64,000 nucleotides of DNA, from contig NZ_JAARLZ010000002.1 in assembly GCF_011759365.1 (NCBI RefSeq), positions 576,713 to 640,712 of the forward strand. Direction: 5' to 3'. Below are positions 19,292 through 27,904 of this stretch, piece after piece (position 1 is the stretch's first letter; each line of letters opens with the position of its first letter). Position numbers and translations under genes: made by a program. The notes below the pieces were generated by a model that ran no database searches, was not told where the DNA came from, and saw only the letters and a list, made by a program, of their open reading frames with translations. The stretch is from Luteibacter anthropi. Its GTDB lineage: Bacteria > Pseudomonadota > Gammaproteobacteria > Xanthomonadales > Rhodanobacteraceae.

Positions 19292-19831
19292 TCACAGGGG
19301 GCTTCCGCCCGCGAAGTCACCTGTCATCGACGCCACTTCATCGTTCAGTTCGGGCAGCGCGGCGAGCTCCCTGAGCTCCACCTCGCCGAGTTCGCGCAGC
19401 ACCGTGCGGATCGCCAGCCGGCGCCCGTCGTGCAGCCACGCATTGAGTACGCTCGCGATCGCCCGGATCGTCGGTAGCGCCGCATCATCCAGGTGCGGCT
19501 TGCGATGGCGCAGGCGATCGGCCACCGCATAGCGCACGCGGGAGCCGAGAAAGGCCGAGGACTCGCTCAGCAGCGCTTCCAGCGCCTCGCGCGAACAGCG
19601 GTCCATGAGTACATCCGCCTGGCGACCCTGCCGCGCTGCGTAGAGCTGTCTCAGCATTTCCGCCAGCGCGTTCATGCAGCTCATGCCGCAGACCCGCGCA
19701 TCCACCTCCGCACGCCCCCGCGACAGGCGCGGTCGCTGCGCACGGTGCTCCGGAAAGCTGTCGATCTCATGGTCGTGATACACGCTTGGCCTCGTTGCAC
19801 CATGACGACGGGAGGGGACGTCCCTGTCCAT
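19292..19831 (-). CDS. Unrecognised 179-residue protein between coiled-coil and TpsA genes
   Basis: Start at the ATG at 19831, preceded by AGAGGA seven bases upstream. No signal peptide and no membrane segment, so probably cytoplasmic. The N-terminal 50 residues are polar and Arg/His-rich; the rest is predicted helical, with SCMNALAEMLRQLYAARQG, EALEALLSESSAFLG and VLRELGEVELRELAALPEL. I do not recognise the family. It lies 54 bases after the coiled-coil gene and 58 bases before tpsA, so it is probably cotranscribed. In the P. aeruginosa pdt locus a small gene (phdA) also adjoins the exoprotein gene; whether the two are related cannot be judged from sequence alone. Confidence 0.75.
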   Translation of the reverse strand: MDRDVPSRRHGATRPSVYHDHEIDSFPEHRAQRPRLSRGRAEVDARVCGMSCMNALAEMLRQLYAARQGRQADVLMDRCSREALEALLSESSAFLGSRVRYAVADRLRHRKPHLDDAALPTIRAIASVLNAWLHDGRRLAIRTVLRELGEVELRELAALPELNDEVASMTGDFAGGSPL

Positions 19832-19885
19832 TGCGGTTTCCTCTACAGTCCGTTGCGCCCAACCACTGGGCTGAAGGGTCCGGGT

Positions 19886-20512
19886 TCATGGCGAGGCAGC
19901 AGCCTGCCCAGCCCGGGGGTCGAAACGCTGTTCGTAGAGCCGGTCACCGAACGACTGGGCGGCGTTTTCCAGCCGTACCCTTGCCTTCGCTGCGAACGGC
20001 TGACGCGAGGACAGCACATCGCCCATGTCCAGTTTTTCGTAAGCCGTGATCACTTCCTGGCCCACGCGATACATCTGCACGTTGCGCGCGGTGCAAGCAT
20101 CCACCTGCCCCTTCGCGGCGTCCAGTTCCTTCGCCAGGCGTGCCCGCTCGGTCTCTGCCGTACGCAGGGCCAGCGCGGAGGATTCGCTGTCCGCCTTGCC
20201 TTTCTGCAGGCTGGCCTCGGCTTCTTCCCTGCGCTGCCGTTCCGCCGCGATGGTCCTCGACGCCTCCGGAGACATCCCTGTCGCCTTCTTCGCCTCCGTG
20301 CGCGCCGTCTCCGCATCCTGCTTCGCGGCGTCCCGTTCCTTTTCCAGTGCGGCTTTTTCTGCCGCCCACTGCGACTGCTCGGCCTGCAACGACTGCAACT
20401 GCGAACGCGTATCGCGCAGTTGGTCGCGCAGGCGGGATTCCAGACTGGCCGTCTGCCCGAACGCGGCAGGCACAATCGACAGCAGGGCCAGAGCGATGAG
20501 CTTGCGTTTCAT
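19886..20512 (-). CDS. Periplasmic coiled-coil protein of the TPS operon
   Basis: 208 residues; ATG at 20512 with GAGGAGG just upstream. A signal peptide (KRKLIALALLSIVPAAFGQ) is followed by a heptad-rich coiled coil of about 120 residues (ESRLRDQLRDTRSQLQSLQ onward). The C-terminus is short and conserved-looking: CTARNVQMYRVGQEVI, YEKLDMGDVL. Soluble periplasmic location is expected. It follows the porin gene by nine bases. Possible roles are a chaperone or spacer for the secreted giant protein, or a link between TonB/ExbBD and the outer membrane; neither is shown. Confidence 0.8.
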   Translation of the reverse strand: MKRKLIALALLSIVPAAFGQTASLESRLRDQLRDTRSQLQSLQAEQSQWAAEKAALEKERDAAKQDAETARTEAKKATGMSPEASRTIAAERQRREEAEASLQKGKADSESSALALRTAETERARLAKELDAAKGQVDACTARNVQMYRVGQEVITAYEKLDMGDVLSSRQPFAAKARVRLENAAQSFGDRLYEQRFDPRAGQAAASP

Positions 20513-20521
20513 GCAGCCTCC

Positions 20522-22228
20522 TCAGAACCGCGCGTTCATTTCAAGCTGGAACACATCGATGGCCAGCGGCGCACCGAACACCTGGCGGGCATTGAGGTAA
20601 CGCGCCGTAAGCCATGCGTACTTCGACACGCCGTAGCTGCCGCTCAGGATGAAGCCCTTCGCGTTGGTGCCGCCCAGATGGAAGTCGGGGTCGTTCAGGC
20701 CGTCCACCGTCGCATCGGGTTGCAGGTACTTGTAGGCCACGCTGGCGTTCCAGTCGCCTGCACCACTCGGATCCGGGTTGCCCAGGGTGGCGCGGAGCAT
20801 CCAGCCCACCGGACCACTCTTGTAGTTGTCGGCAGTGAGATCACCCGCGCCAAAATTGTTGGCCAGGCGGCCCACGCCAACATCCGGACGGAACGCATCC
20901 CTGCGGTGGTACGCCATGTTCCTGACGTAATCGCCCTCGATACGCAGCGGCGTACCCGCCACCTTCATGTCCAGCTGGGTGTTGGCGTTGAGGACGTGGT
21001 AGTCGTATACCAGGCCGACGAACTGCGGCTGCGCGTAGCTGGTCGGCGCGCTCGGGTCCGGCACGATGTCGCGGATCAGGAACAGCGAATTGCCCTTCTG
21101 CATGAAGGTCGGGCGCGTCGCATCCGTGCTGCAGTAAGCCGCACCAAGGTAGATCGAGCACGGCGAGGAAAGCTCACCGCGCAGCTTGTCGAAGCGGTAG
21201 TACGCCAGGGCAAGCTTCCATTCGGCATCTTCGTTGAACTTCCAGGCACCGCCGACCTGCGCGGCCGTCAGCCATTTGTCACGACTTGCATTCTTCGGGC
21301 TGGCCGACGAGGGGAAGTCGTCAGCCTGATAATCGAACGGGAACAGGCCTGCCGTGGCGAAACCGCGGAACTGGTCGTTGAAGGGCACGTCGAACTTGCC
21401 GGCCACGCCGTCGAAGTTGAGGTGGTCCGCGAAGACCAGGTTCGTGCTCATGAACGGGTTCTGCATGCGGCCGGCCACGACCTTCGCCCAATCCGTGGGC
21501 TTCCACGCGATCCATGCCTGATCGAGCCAGATGTTCTTCTTGGTGAGACCACCGCCCAGCGTCTGGGTGGTGGATACCGGATCGTTGAAGTTGCCCGACG
21601 CCAGGCGGATACCCGCCGTCACCGAATCACCGAGATTCAGCAGCATGCCGAAGCGGGCCATGATGCGCATCGAATTCGTGCGGTTTTCCAGGGTATTCAG
21701 CAGCGGCGGCGCAACGCGGCTGTTGAGGTCATACGGGCCCGTGCGGTTGAACTGGGCAAAATCCACCAGCGACGCGGCATTGCTCTTGTCGTAGTAATGG
21801 AATTCGTCACGCACGCGCAGGTCACCCGTCCAGGTGACGCGGTCGAGCCACTCGGGCAGCTTGCCCGGTTCGGCCCAGTGTTCGTTCTTCGCCTGTGCCA
21901 CCACTTCCTGGCGCAGTTCATCCTTGATCTGGTTGCGAACCACCTCCGGCACGTAGGTGACACGCACCTGTCCGGGCGTGGCCGGTGCCGCATTGGCCGT
22001 ACCCGCCAGCTTCTGTGCCTGCGCGGCTTCGCTGTTGGCCTGGGCGATCAGGCCGTCGGCATCGGCCTGGGTCAGTACACCACGCTTCACCAGCAGGCGC
22101 ACGAGGTTGATGGTGGCATTGTCCGAGGGAGCGCTCTGTGCGTGCGCCGCGCCGGCACACAGGGCCAGGCCGATGGTCAGGGCCAGCATGGCTCGCGCGG
22201 GACGATGGCGGGCCTTTCCGATGGTCAT
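20522..22228 (-). CDS. Putative outer-membrane porin
   Basis: 568 residues from the ATG at 22228 (GGAGAG upstream); an alternative ATG at 22273 overlaps the tonB-like stop by four bases and would lengthen the leader by 15 residues. The signal peptide ends GAAHAQ. A short helical stretch (NLVRLLVKRGVLTQADADGLI, a pattern seen in 'putative porin' proteins) precedes a beta-barrel-like region with alternating patterns and a final aromatic residue (QLEMNARF, C-terminal Phe typical of outer-membrane proteins). It resembles the putative-porin family (Porin_5 type). In this operon it could be a passive channel or a partner of the TonB/ExbBD complex; substrate unknown. Confidence 0.82.
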   Translation of the reverse strand: MTIGKARHRPARAMLALTIGLALCAGAAHAQSAPSDNATINLVRLLVKRGVLTQADADGLIAQANSEAAQAQKLAGTANAAPATPGQVRVTYVPEVVRNQIKDELRQEVVAQAKNEHWAEPGKLPEWLDRVTWTGDLRVRDEFHYYDKSNAASLVDFAQFNRTGPYDLNSRVAPPLLNTLENRTNSMRIMARFGMLLNLGDSVTAGIRLASGNFNDPVSTTQTLGGGLTKKNIWLDQAWIAWKPTDWAKVVAGRMQNPFMSTNLVFADHLNFDGVAGKFDVPFNDQFRGFATAGLFPFDYQADDFPSSASPKNASRDKWLTAAQVGGAWKFNEDAEWKLALAYYRFDKLRGELSSPCSIYLGAAYCSTDATRPTFMQKGNSLFLIRDIVPDPSAPTSYAQPQFVGLVYDYHVLNANTQLDMKVAGTPLRIEGDYVRNMAYHRRDAFRPDVGVGRLANNFGAGDLTADNYKSGPVGWMLRATLGNPDPSGAGDWNASVAYKYLQPDATVDGLNDPDFHLGGTNAKGFILSGSYGVSKYAWLTARYLNARQVFGAPLAIDVFQLEMNARF

Positions 22229-22269
22229 GAAAACTCTCCGGGTATTCGAATGATTTGGCGTGGCGGTCG

Positions 22270-22950
22270 TCATACGGGGCGCTTTCCGCGAATGGAGACG
22301 CGCAAGGGGAAGCGCAGCGAGGACGGCGGCGCGACATCGATGCGGGGCATCGAGCGCAGCGCCTCGAGCAAGGCTTCGTCGGTACGTGTATTGCCACTGG
22401 AGCCAGCGAGCTCCGCGCGGGTGAGCTTGCCATCGGCGTCCAGCCAGATATCCGCGCGCACATCGAACACCAGGCGGTTGACCCGGTCGTCGCGCTGGAT
22501 GGCCTGCTGGATCGCGTAGCCCAGGTACTGGTCATAACTGCCGGTGCCCGTGCCCGTACCACCGCCCGAACCCACCATGCCGCCCCCCGAACCTGCGCCG
22601 ATGTTGAAGGCATCGCTGCCGGCCTGGGCATCGCTGTTGATCGTCACCTGCTTCGCGACGTCGTTGCTGGGCTTGGGTGCATCCACCGGCTTTTGCGGCA
22701 CTTCGGTGGGCTTTTCTTCAACCGGCTTGGGCTCCTCGGTCTTCTTCGGCTCCGGTGGCTTTTCCTTCGGCGGCGGTGGCGGCGGCGGCAACGGCGTAAT
22801 CGTTGCCACGCGCGGCGCTTCACGGCGTACGCCCACGCGGCTGCTGGAGAAGTGCCAGATCAGCGCACCCACCAGCAACAACACAACGACACCGACCGCC
22901 GGACCGAGCCAGCGGCGAGGTGGAGCGCGACGGGAATCGTTCGGACTCAC
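22270..22950 (-). CDS. TonB-like energy transducer
   Basis: 226 residues with a GTG start at 22950, four bases before the exbD stop on the same strand. One N-terminal membrane anchor (AVGVVVLLLVGALIWHF), then a Pro/Lys/Glu-rich periplasmic stretch (PPPPPPPKEKPPEPKK), a Gly-rich linker and a C-terminal TonB-like domain: YLGYAIQQAIQRDDRV, DIWLDADGKL, ALRSMPRIDVAPP. This is the standard layout of TonB, here dedicated to the local ExbB/ExbD pair. The same C-terminal pattern recurs in the STN protein at 28439-29146. Confidence 0.88.
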   Translation of the reverse strand: MSPNDSRRAPPRRWLGPAVGVVVLLLVGALIWHFSSSRVGVRREAPRVATITPLPPPPPPPKEKPPEPKKTEEPKPVEEKPTEVPQKPVDAPKPSNDVAKQVTINSDAQAGSDAFNIGAGSGGGMVGSGGGTGTGTGSYDQYLGYAIQQAIQRDDRVNRLVFDVRADIWLDADGKLTRAELAGSSGNTRTDEALLEALRSMPRIDVAPPSSLRFPLRVSIRGKRPV

Positions 22951-22954
22951 GCGC

Positions 22955-23362
22955 TCAGTCCTTCGCCGGTTTGCCGGTGACCAGACCGACCTGAGGCAGG
23001 TCCACCCGGCGCAGCAGATCGAGGATGTCCATCACCTTCTGGTACTGGACCGTGGAATCACCCTTTACCACCACCGGGAAGTCCGGATTCAACGCCTTCA
23101 GCGAGCGCAGGCGGTCTTCCAGCTCGCTCAGCGTCACGGGATAGGCATCGAGGAAGATCTGCCCCGAGTCCGAGATGGTGATGGCCTTGGTCTGCGGCTT
23201 GGCCATGCTCACCGCCGCACTGGCCTTGGGCAGGTTCACCTTGATGCCCTGCACCGAGGCGGTGGTCATGATGATGAAGATCACCAGCAACACGTACGCC
23301 AGGTCGAGCATCGGCGTGATGTTGATGTCGTCGTACGGCTTGTCTTCGTCTTGGGCGCGCAT
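22955..23362 (-). CDS. exbD: ExbD-type biopolymer transport protein
   Basis: 135 residues. Short cytoplasmic N-terminus, then DDINITPMLDLAYVLLVIFIIMTTA with the conserved Asp of the single transmembrane helix that takes part in proton flow, and a periplasmic domain (ITISDSGQIFLDAYPVTL, VVVKGDSTVQYQKVMDILDLLRR). It lies ten bases after the ExbB-like gene and forms the motor with it. Motor and TonB-like protein are encoded together inside the TPS operon. Confidence 0.93.
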   Translation of the reverse strand: MRAQDEDKPYDDINITPMLDLAYVLLVIFIIMTTASVQGIKVNLPKASAAVSMAKPQTKAITISDSGQIFLDAYPVTLSELEDRLRSLKALNPDFPVVVKGDSTVQYQKVMDILDLLRRVDLPQVGLVTGKPAKD

Positions 23363-23372
23363 GATCCGGACC

Positions 23373-25148
23373 TCAGGCCGCCACGGCGGATGGGTGGACG
23401 GTGCGCTGCTGCTCAGCCAGTCGCGTCACGAACTCGTCCACGAACACCTGCATGTTCGCGGTGACGTTCTTGTTGCGGATCAGCAGGTAGTTGTAGCCAA
23501 ACAGCGCGGGAATCGCGACGAACAGGCCCGCCACGGTGGCAAGCAGCGCGGCGGCGATACCCGGCGCGATGGCGTTGACGTTGACGTCGCCGGCCGCCGC
23601 GATCGCGGCGAAGGTGATCATCACGCCAACCACGGTACCGAGCAGCCCCAGGAACGGGCCGCCGGAGATAGCGATGGTGAGCATCACCATCGACTTGGCC
23701 AGGCGCTGGTTCTCGCGCACCAGCGTCGCGTCCATCGTGGCGCGGATGGCCTCGATCGACTCCGGAGCGATATGGTCGTGACCATCGTCGTCGCGGCGGC
23801 TCCATACTTCGCCGGCGCCGACCTTGTAGAGGCGATACAGCGAAGCATCCTGAAGACGCGACGCCGTCGGATCGCGGGACAGCGCAAGGATGTTGCGGCC
23901 CTGCTGGCGGAAGGCGTCGAGGAAGTTGTCGTTGGCGCGGGTCACGCGATTGACGTAGGCGGCACGCTGCCACATCACGACCCACGAAATCGCCGCCATG
24001 ACCAGCAGGATGGCGATCACCACCCATGCATCGACCGTGACCGACTTGACGATGACACCGAAGTAACCGAAGCCGATGCCGGCCTGCTTCTCGTCGGCAC
24101 CGTAGTTCAGCAGCTTGGATTCGGCACCCTGGGTCTGCGCATCCAGCGCAATCAGCGCGGCCGGGCGGGCGACCCGCGACAGGCGCACTTCATCCATCTG
24201 TCCGGCGAAAGGTACGAAGGTGTCGGTCTGGCCGGCAGCGTCGCCACCGAGGGTGGCCTGGCTGGTCAGCGCGGGGAGCTTCGCATCCAGCGAGGCGTAG
24301 GGGCGGCCATCCACGTAGAGCTGGATCTTGCTGTCGGCCGCCGTCACGGCCAGATGCATCCATGCGCCCGCCTTCACGGGCTCACCAGCGGTGGTGGTCG
24401 CGTCATCGACCTGCACGAAGGGCACGCCATTGTCGAAACCAAGCAGCAGCTTGTGCTCCGCCTGGCGGCGGGCATAGACGACGGCACGACCGGCCGGCAG
24501 CGCATCGAGCTTCACCCAGGCGCTGAACGTGAAGGCACCGCCTTCGGCGACGTTCATCGACACGCTACCTGGCAGGTTCACCACCTTGCTGCCATCGAAG
24601 CGCGCCGACTTGCCGATCACGCCATCCACGGTGGCGACGTCGTTGCCCACGGCGTTGTTGCCGTACGCCGTTGCATCGTGCGGCGGCGTACCGGCAGCGT
24701 CTTCGAAGTGGTAGACGGCGGCGTAATCAGCGTCATACGCCGCAGCACCCTTGTCGCCCCCCTGCGCCTTCGGGTTGCCGTAGTACATCCAGATCTGCTG
24801 CTGTGCGTCGGCGGCCAGCTGCGGCACGTCCACCCAGATCAGGGCAACGCCAAGCACCGGGTCGAAGCTCTCGATCTGGTAATTCAGCGGCGTCTTGTCA
24901 TCGGCGGCGACGAAGCGAATGTCGGCACCGGTCTCCGAGACACCGTCGAAAGTGAAGTTGCCCGAATGCAGGCGCACCAGGACCGGCGTGCGGCCAGGCG
25001 CGGCGCTCACGGCCGCTCCCTTCGCCGTGGTGTCGAGGGTGATCGCCTTGCGGAAGGAGAAGTCCTGGTTCCACCACGAGGCGTCGGCGTGTGCCATCGG
25101 CACGAAGCCGAGAAACAGCAAGCAGGTCAGTAACAAAAATCGATTCAC
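23373..25148 (-). CDS. ExbB/TolQ-type channel fused to DUF2341 and LamG-like domains
   Basis: 591 residues; start is GTG at 25148 with AGGGG seven bases upstream, directly before the signal peptide (NRFLLLTCLLFLGFVPMAHA). Residues about 25-120 match the DUF2341 pattern (SWWNQDFSFRKAITLD, IWMYYGNPKA). Residues about 150-290 look like a LamG/concanavalin-type jelly roll (VYHFEDAAGTPPHDAT, FTFSAWVKLDALPAG, MHLAVTAADSKIQLYVDG, GQMDEVRLS). After a transmembrane helix (AWVVIAILLVMAAISWVVM) comes a MotA/TolQ/ExbB domain: ISGGPFLGLLGTVVGVMITF and GIAAALLATVAGLFVAIPALFGYN. So a sugar-binding-like module would be presented in the periplasm on the proton channel. Known as an architecture in some proteobacteria; its ligand is not known. 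Confidence 0.9.
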   Translation of the reverse strand: MNRFLLLTCLLFLGFVPMAHADASWWNQDFSFRKAITLDTTAKGAAVSAAPGRTPVLVRLHSGNFTFDGVSETGADIRFVAADDKTPLNYQIESFDPVLGVALIWVDVPQLAADAQQQIWMYYGNPKAQGGDKGAAAYDADYAAVYHFEDAAGTPPHDATAYGNNAVGNDVATVDGVIGKSARFDGSKVVNLPGSVSMNVAEGGAFTFSAWVKLDALPAGRAVVYARRQAEHKLLLGFDNGVPFVQVDDATTTAGEPVKAGAWMHLAVTAADSKIQLYVDGRPYASLDAKLPALTSQATLGGDAAGQTDTFVPFAGQMDEVRLSRVARPAALIALDAQTQGAESKLLNYGADEKQAGIGFGYFGVIVKSVTVDAWVVIAILLVMAAISWVVMWQRAAYVNRVTRANDNFLDAFRQQGRNILALSRDPTASRLQDASLYRLYKVGAGEVWSRRDDDGHDHIAPESIEAIRATMDATLVRENQRLAKSMVMLTIAISGGPFLGLLGTVVGVMITFAAIAAAGDVNVNAIAPGIAAALLATVAGLFVAIPALFGYNYLLIRNKNVTANMQVFVDEFVTRLAEQQRTVHPSAVAA

Positions 25149-25185
25149 GGTAATACCCCTGGATGTCTGTGGTCCGACCTGCCGG

Positions 25186-26796
25186 TCAGAGGTCTGCCTT
25201 GAGAGAGAAATGGATGCGGGTGTCGTGCGCGCGCGTGTTCTGGCTGTTCTGGAACGGATAGGCCACTTCGAACGCGCCGGTGACGATGTTGAAAATCTGG
25301 AAGCGGGTGCCGAGACCCACGCTGGACAGGTCGTAGCTGGTCTTGCGCGTGCTTCCCTTCGACGCATCCTTCTGGTCGACAAGAGACGGCAGCGCATTCA
25401 TGAGTACGAGGTGTGCGCCATCGACGAACGCGTGGAAACGCCAGTCGTTCATCCACTGGCCGATGTGCGAGGCGAGGGACGGCGTGCGCAACTCCAGTGA
25501 TGCGATGGCGCCGTGATCCGCGGTCTGCTCCGCTTCCAGGTAGCCACGCACCGTACTCTGGCCGCCTGCCGCGAACTGCTCGCTGGAAATGAGCGATGTC
25601 GTGGCAAGCTGCACTGCCAGGCGCCCCGCCAGGCTGAAGCCATCGGCGAAGTTGCGTACGTGGTTGCCTTCGGCCTTGACGTAGAGGAAGTTCGCCCGGG
25701 CGCGATAACGCTGGGTATCGAAGGCTTCGGAACTGCTTCCGCCCACGCGGAAACCCGCCGTGGCACCCAGCGAAATGCCACTGTTGGACTTTTCGCCGTA
25801 AGACTGCCCCTGGTAGGTGATCGACAGGGGTATGTAGGTTACCGGCGCCTTGGACGTATCCGTGCCAAGCGTGATGTTCTGGTCGAAATGCTTGCGCGTG
25901 ACGCCGATGGCCAGCGACTGCGAATAGGTTTCGTGAGATGGCAGGTTGCGCAGGAAGGTAAAGCCATAGGCATTGCCCTTGCCCAGTACGGTACTGCCAC
26001 CGACGGAGTTGGCATTGCTGTTCGATTTATAACCCGATGCCAGCACGCTCCAGTCGCCACCCAGCGGCACGAGATACGAACCTGCCCACACTTCTGCCGC
26101 GTTCCTGTCCTGCGGCGCCACGATATAGGTAATGGATGCCGCCTGGCCGTCCTGGAACAGGTTGTCGTTGCGCACGCTGGCAATGGTGCGAAGCTCGGGC
26201 GTGTTGACGCTATGGTCGTTGTTTACCTCGACACTGCCGTGCCAGGGCGCTGTATCAGTGACCTTGAGCGTCACGTCCATGGTCTGCGGCAGCTTGCCCG
26301 GCGTGAGCACCGGCACGACCTGGCTGCCGCCCTTGCGGTTGACGTTGGTCAGTTCCTTCTGTGCCTGTGCGAAATTGGGCACCTCGCCCTCTTTCAGCGC
26401 AGGCACCGCATCGCGGATGTCCTTCGGCGAACGATAGGTCGCGCCTTCGACACGCACGCGGCCGATGGCATTCTCGGTGACCTGGAGACGGATCACGCCG
26501 TCCTTCACCTGCTGCGGCGGAATATCCACCACGACCGACTGGAAGCCGTGCGCCTGGTAGACCTTCTGCAGTGCATCGCGCGCACCGCCGACGTCGGTCA
26601 TCGACTTGCCGGGACCGAGGAACGGATACACGGCCGTCTCGATGTCCAGCGCCTGCAGCGTGGTGTTGCCATCGACGACGTATTCGTTCACGTCGAAGGA
26701 GGTCGGCGCTTCCTGGGCAGATGCAGCGCCGGCGATGGCGGCTGCGATGGCCAGCGCAAGGGCGCGCGCGCCCCGCGAGGTCGTGACACGCATCAT
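25186..26796 (-). CDS. TpsB/FhaC-type two-partner secretion transporter
   Basis: 536 residues, ATG ATG at 26791-26796. The signal peptide ends AGAASAQ. Two POTRA domains follow (FDVNEYVVDGNTTLQ; VIRLQVTENAIGRVRVEGA), then a 16-stranded barrel of the ShlB/FhaC type with motifs TDTAPWHGSVEVNNDHSVNT and FAAGGQSTVRGYLEAE (the conserved VRGY tetrad of Omp85/TpsB barrels), and a C-terminal strand ending IHFSLKADL. It would thread the giant TpsA through the outer membrane. It begins the structural part of the operon, 133 bases after the fecR-like stop; a promoter could sit in that gap. Confidence 0.93.
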   Translation of the reverse strand: MMRVTTSRGARALALAIAAAIAGAASAQEAPTSFDVNEYVVDGNTTLQALDIETAVYPFLGPGKSMTDVGGARDALQKVYQAHGFQSVVVDIPPQQVKDGVIRLQVTENAIGRVRVEGATYRSPKDIRDAVPALKEGEVPNFAQAQKELTNVNRKGGSQVVPVLTPGKLPQTMDVTLKVTDTAPWHGSVEVNNDHSVNTPELRTIASVRNDNLFQDGQAASITYIVAPQDRNAAEVWAGSYLVPLGGDWSVLASGYKSNSNANSVGGSTVLGKGNAYGFTFLRNLPSHETYSQSLAIGVTRKHFDQNITLGTDTSKAPVTYIPLSITYQGQSYGEKSNSGISLGATAGFRVGGSSSEAFDTQRYRARANFLYVKAEGNHVRNFADGFSLAGRLAVQLATTSLISSEQFAAGGQSTVRGYLEAEQTADHGAIASLELRTPSLASHIGQWMNDWRFHAFVDGAHLVLMNALPSLVDQKDASKGSTRKTSYDLSSVGLGTRFQIFNIVTGAFEVAYPFQNSQNTRAHDTRIHFSLKADL

Positions 26797-26929
26797 GCGC
26801 TCACCCGTGCTGCTCGTGTAGCCACTTGAAAACTTCCCCTGTCGATCCGTTTGCCCACAAGACGCCTGGGCGCGGGTGGCACTGAACCGTTGTCACGAAA
26901 AATTCATCGTTCCAGCGGTTCCTTCCCTG

Positions 26930-27904
26930 TCAGCTCAGCAACACCCAGTCACCAGGAAGATGTGTAACGTGCGCGCCATAGGCGTCATGGATGAGCGATG
27001 CGACATCCGCCATCTGGTCGAGCGTGAAACGTGCATGCACACGACGCTCGCCCAGCGTGCGATCGGTGATCACGATGCGCCCGTGGCGGTAGCGATTGAT
27101 ATCGGCGACGACATCCGCCAGCGGCTGGTTGTCGTAGATGAGTACGCGCTGGCGCCAGGCGAAGGCCGTGTCGGGATTGACTGCCACGGGCTGCGTCATG
27201 CCCGAGGCATCGAGCGCTACCTGCTGCGAAGGCTTTACCAGTGTCCTGGCGACGCCCCGCTCCAGCACCGTCTCTCCATCAAGGCAGGTCACCGACGACA
27301 CGCCGTCGACACAACGTACTGCGAAGGAGGCTCCCGGCGACGAAAGGACACGTGCGTCGTCGAGTTCGACGACGAACGGCGCGGCGCGTGCCGCATCGAT
27401 ACGGACCATGGCCTCGCCTTCGCGCAGGCGCATCCCCGTGACATGGCCTGCGGACTTGTTCAGGCCGATGGCGGTATCCGTATTCAGTTCAACGTCCACG
27501 CCGTGGCTGACCTGGACCTCTTTCTGTTCACCCACCGCGGTACGCAACCCCGGCTCGCTCCCCATGACACCCGCACCCAGGCCATAGCGCACGAAGGCGA
27601 TGGCAGCCACCGAGGCGGTGACGGCGGTGCTGATGAACATGCGACGCCCCATGCGCACGCCATGCCGGGGCGCGGGACGATCACCCCGGCCGGGCGTGCG
27701 GTTCCGGTGCTCGATGGCAGGACCCAGGTCCTCCCACAGGCGTCGCGCATGCGCGAACGCCTCGGCATGCTGCGGACTGGCAAGGCACCAGCGCCGGAAG
27801 GCCTCACCGTCCTCGGTGGTCGCCGTGCCCGACGTCAGGTGTACGAGCCAGGCACGCGCCTGGCGCTCGCTCTCGTGGCTGGTGGTCGTCTCCATATCCG
27901 TCAT
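26930..27904 (-). CDS. FecR/VreR-type anti-sigma factor
   Basis: 324 residues. Cytoplasmic N-terminus of the DUF4880 kind (ERQARAWLVHLTSG, RRWCLASPQHAEAF), a single membrane segment (MFISTAVTASVAAIAFVRYGLG), the FecR periplasmic domain (LRTAVGEQKEVQVSHGVDVELNTDTAI, SFAVRC) and a C-terminal signalling part (NQPLADVVADINRY) of the STN type. It overlaps the sigma gene by four bases. Expected to hold the sigma factor until the periplasmic STN partner signals. Confidence 0.93.
   Translation of the reverse strand: MTDMETTTSHESERQARAWLVHLTSGTATTEDGEAFRRWCLASPQHAEAFAHARRLWEDLGPAIEHRNRTPGRGDRPAPRHGVRMGRRMFISTAVTASVAAIAFVRYGLGAGVMGSEPGLRTAVGEQKEVQVSHGVDVELNTDTAIGLNKSAGHVTGMRLREGEAMVRIDAARAAPFVVELDDARVLSSPGASFAVRCVDGVSSVTCLDGETVLERGVARTLVKPSQQVALDASGMTQPVAVNPDTAFAWRQRVLIYDNQPLADVVADINRYRHGRIVITDRTLGERRVHARFTLDQMADVASLIHDAYGAHVTHLPGDWVLLS

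Noticed and set aside
26859..26864. CGTCTT on the minus strand in the fecR-tpsB gap, resembling a FecI-type -10
   Set aside because: No matching -35 element at a suitable distance could be found, so it is not called as a promoter.
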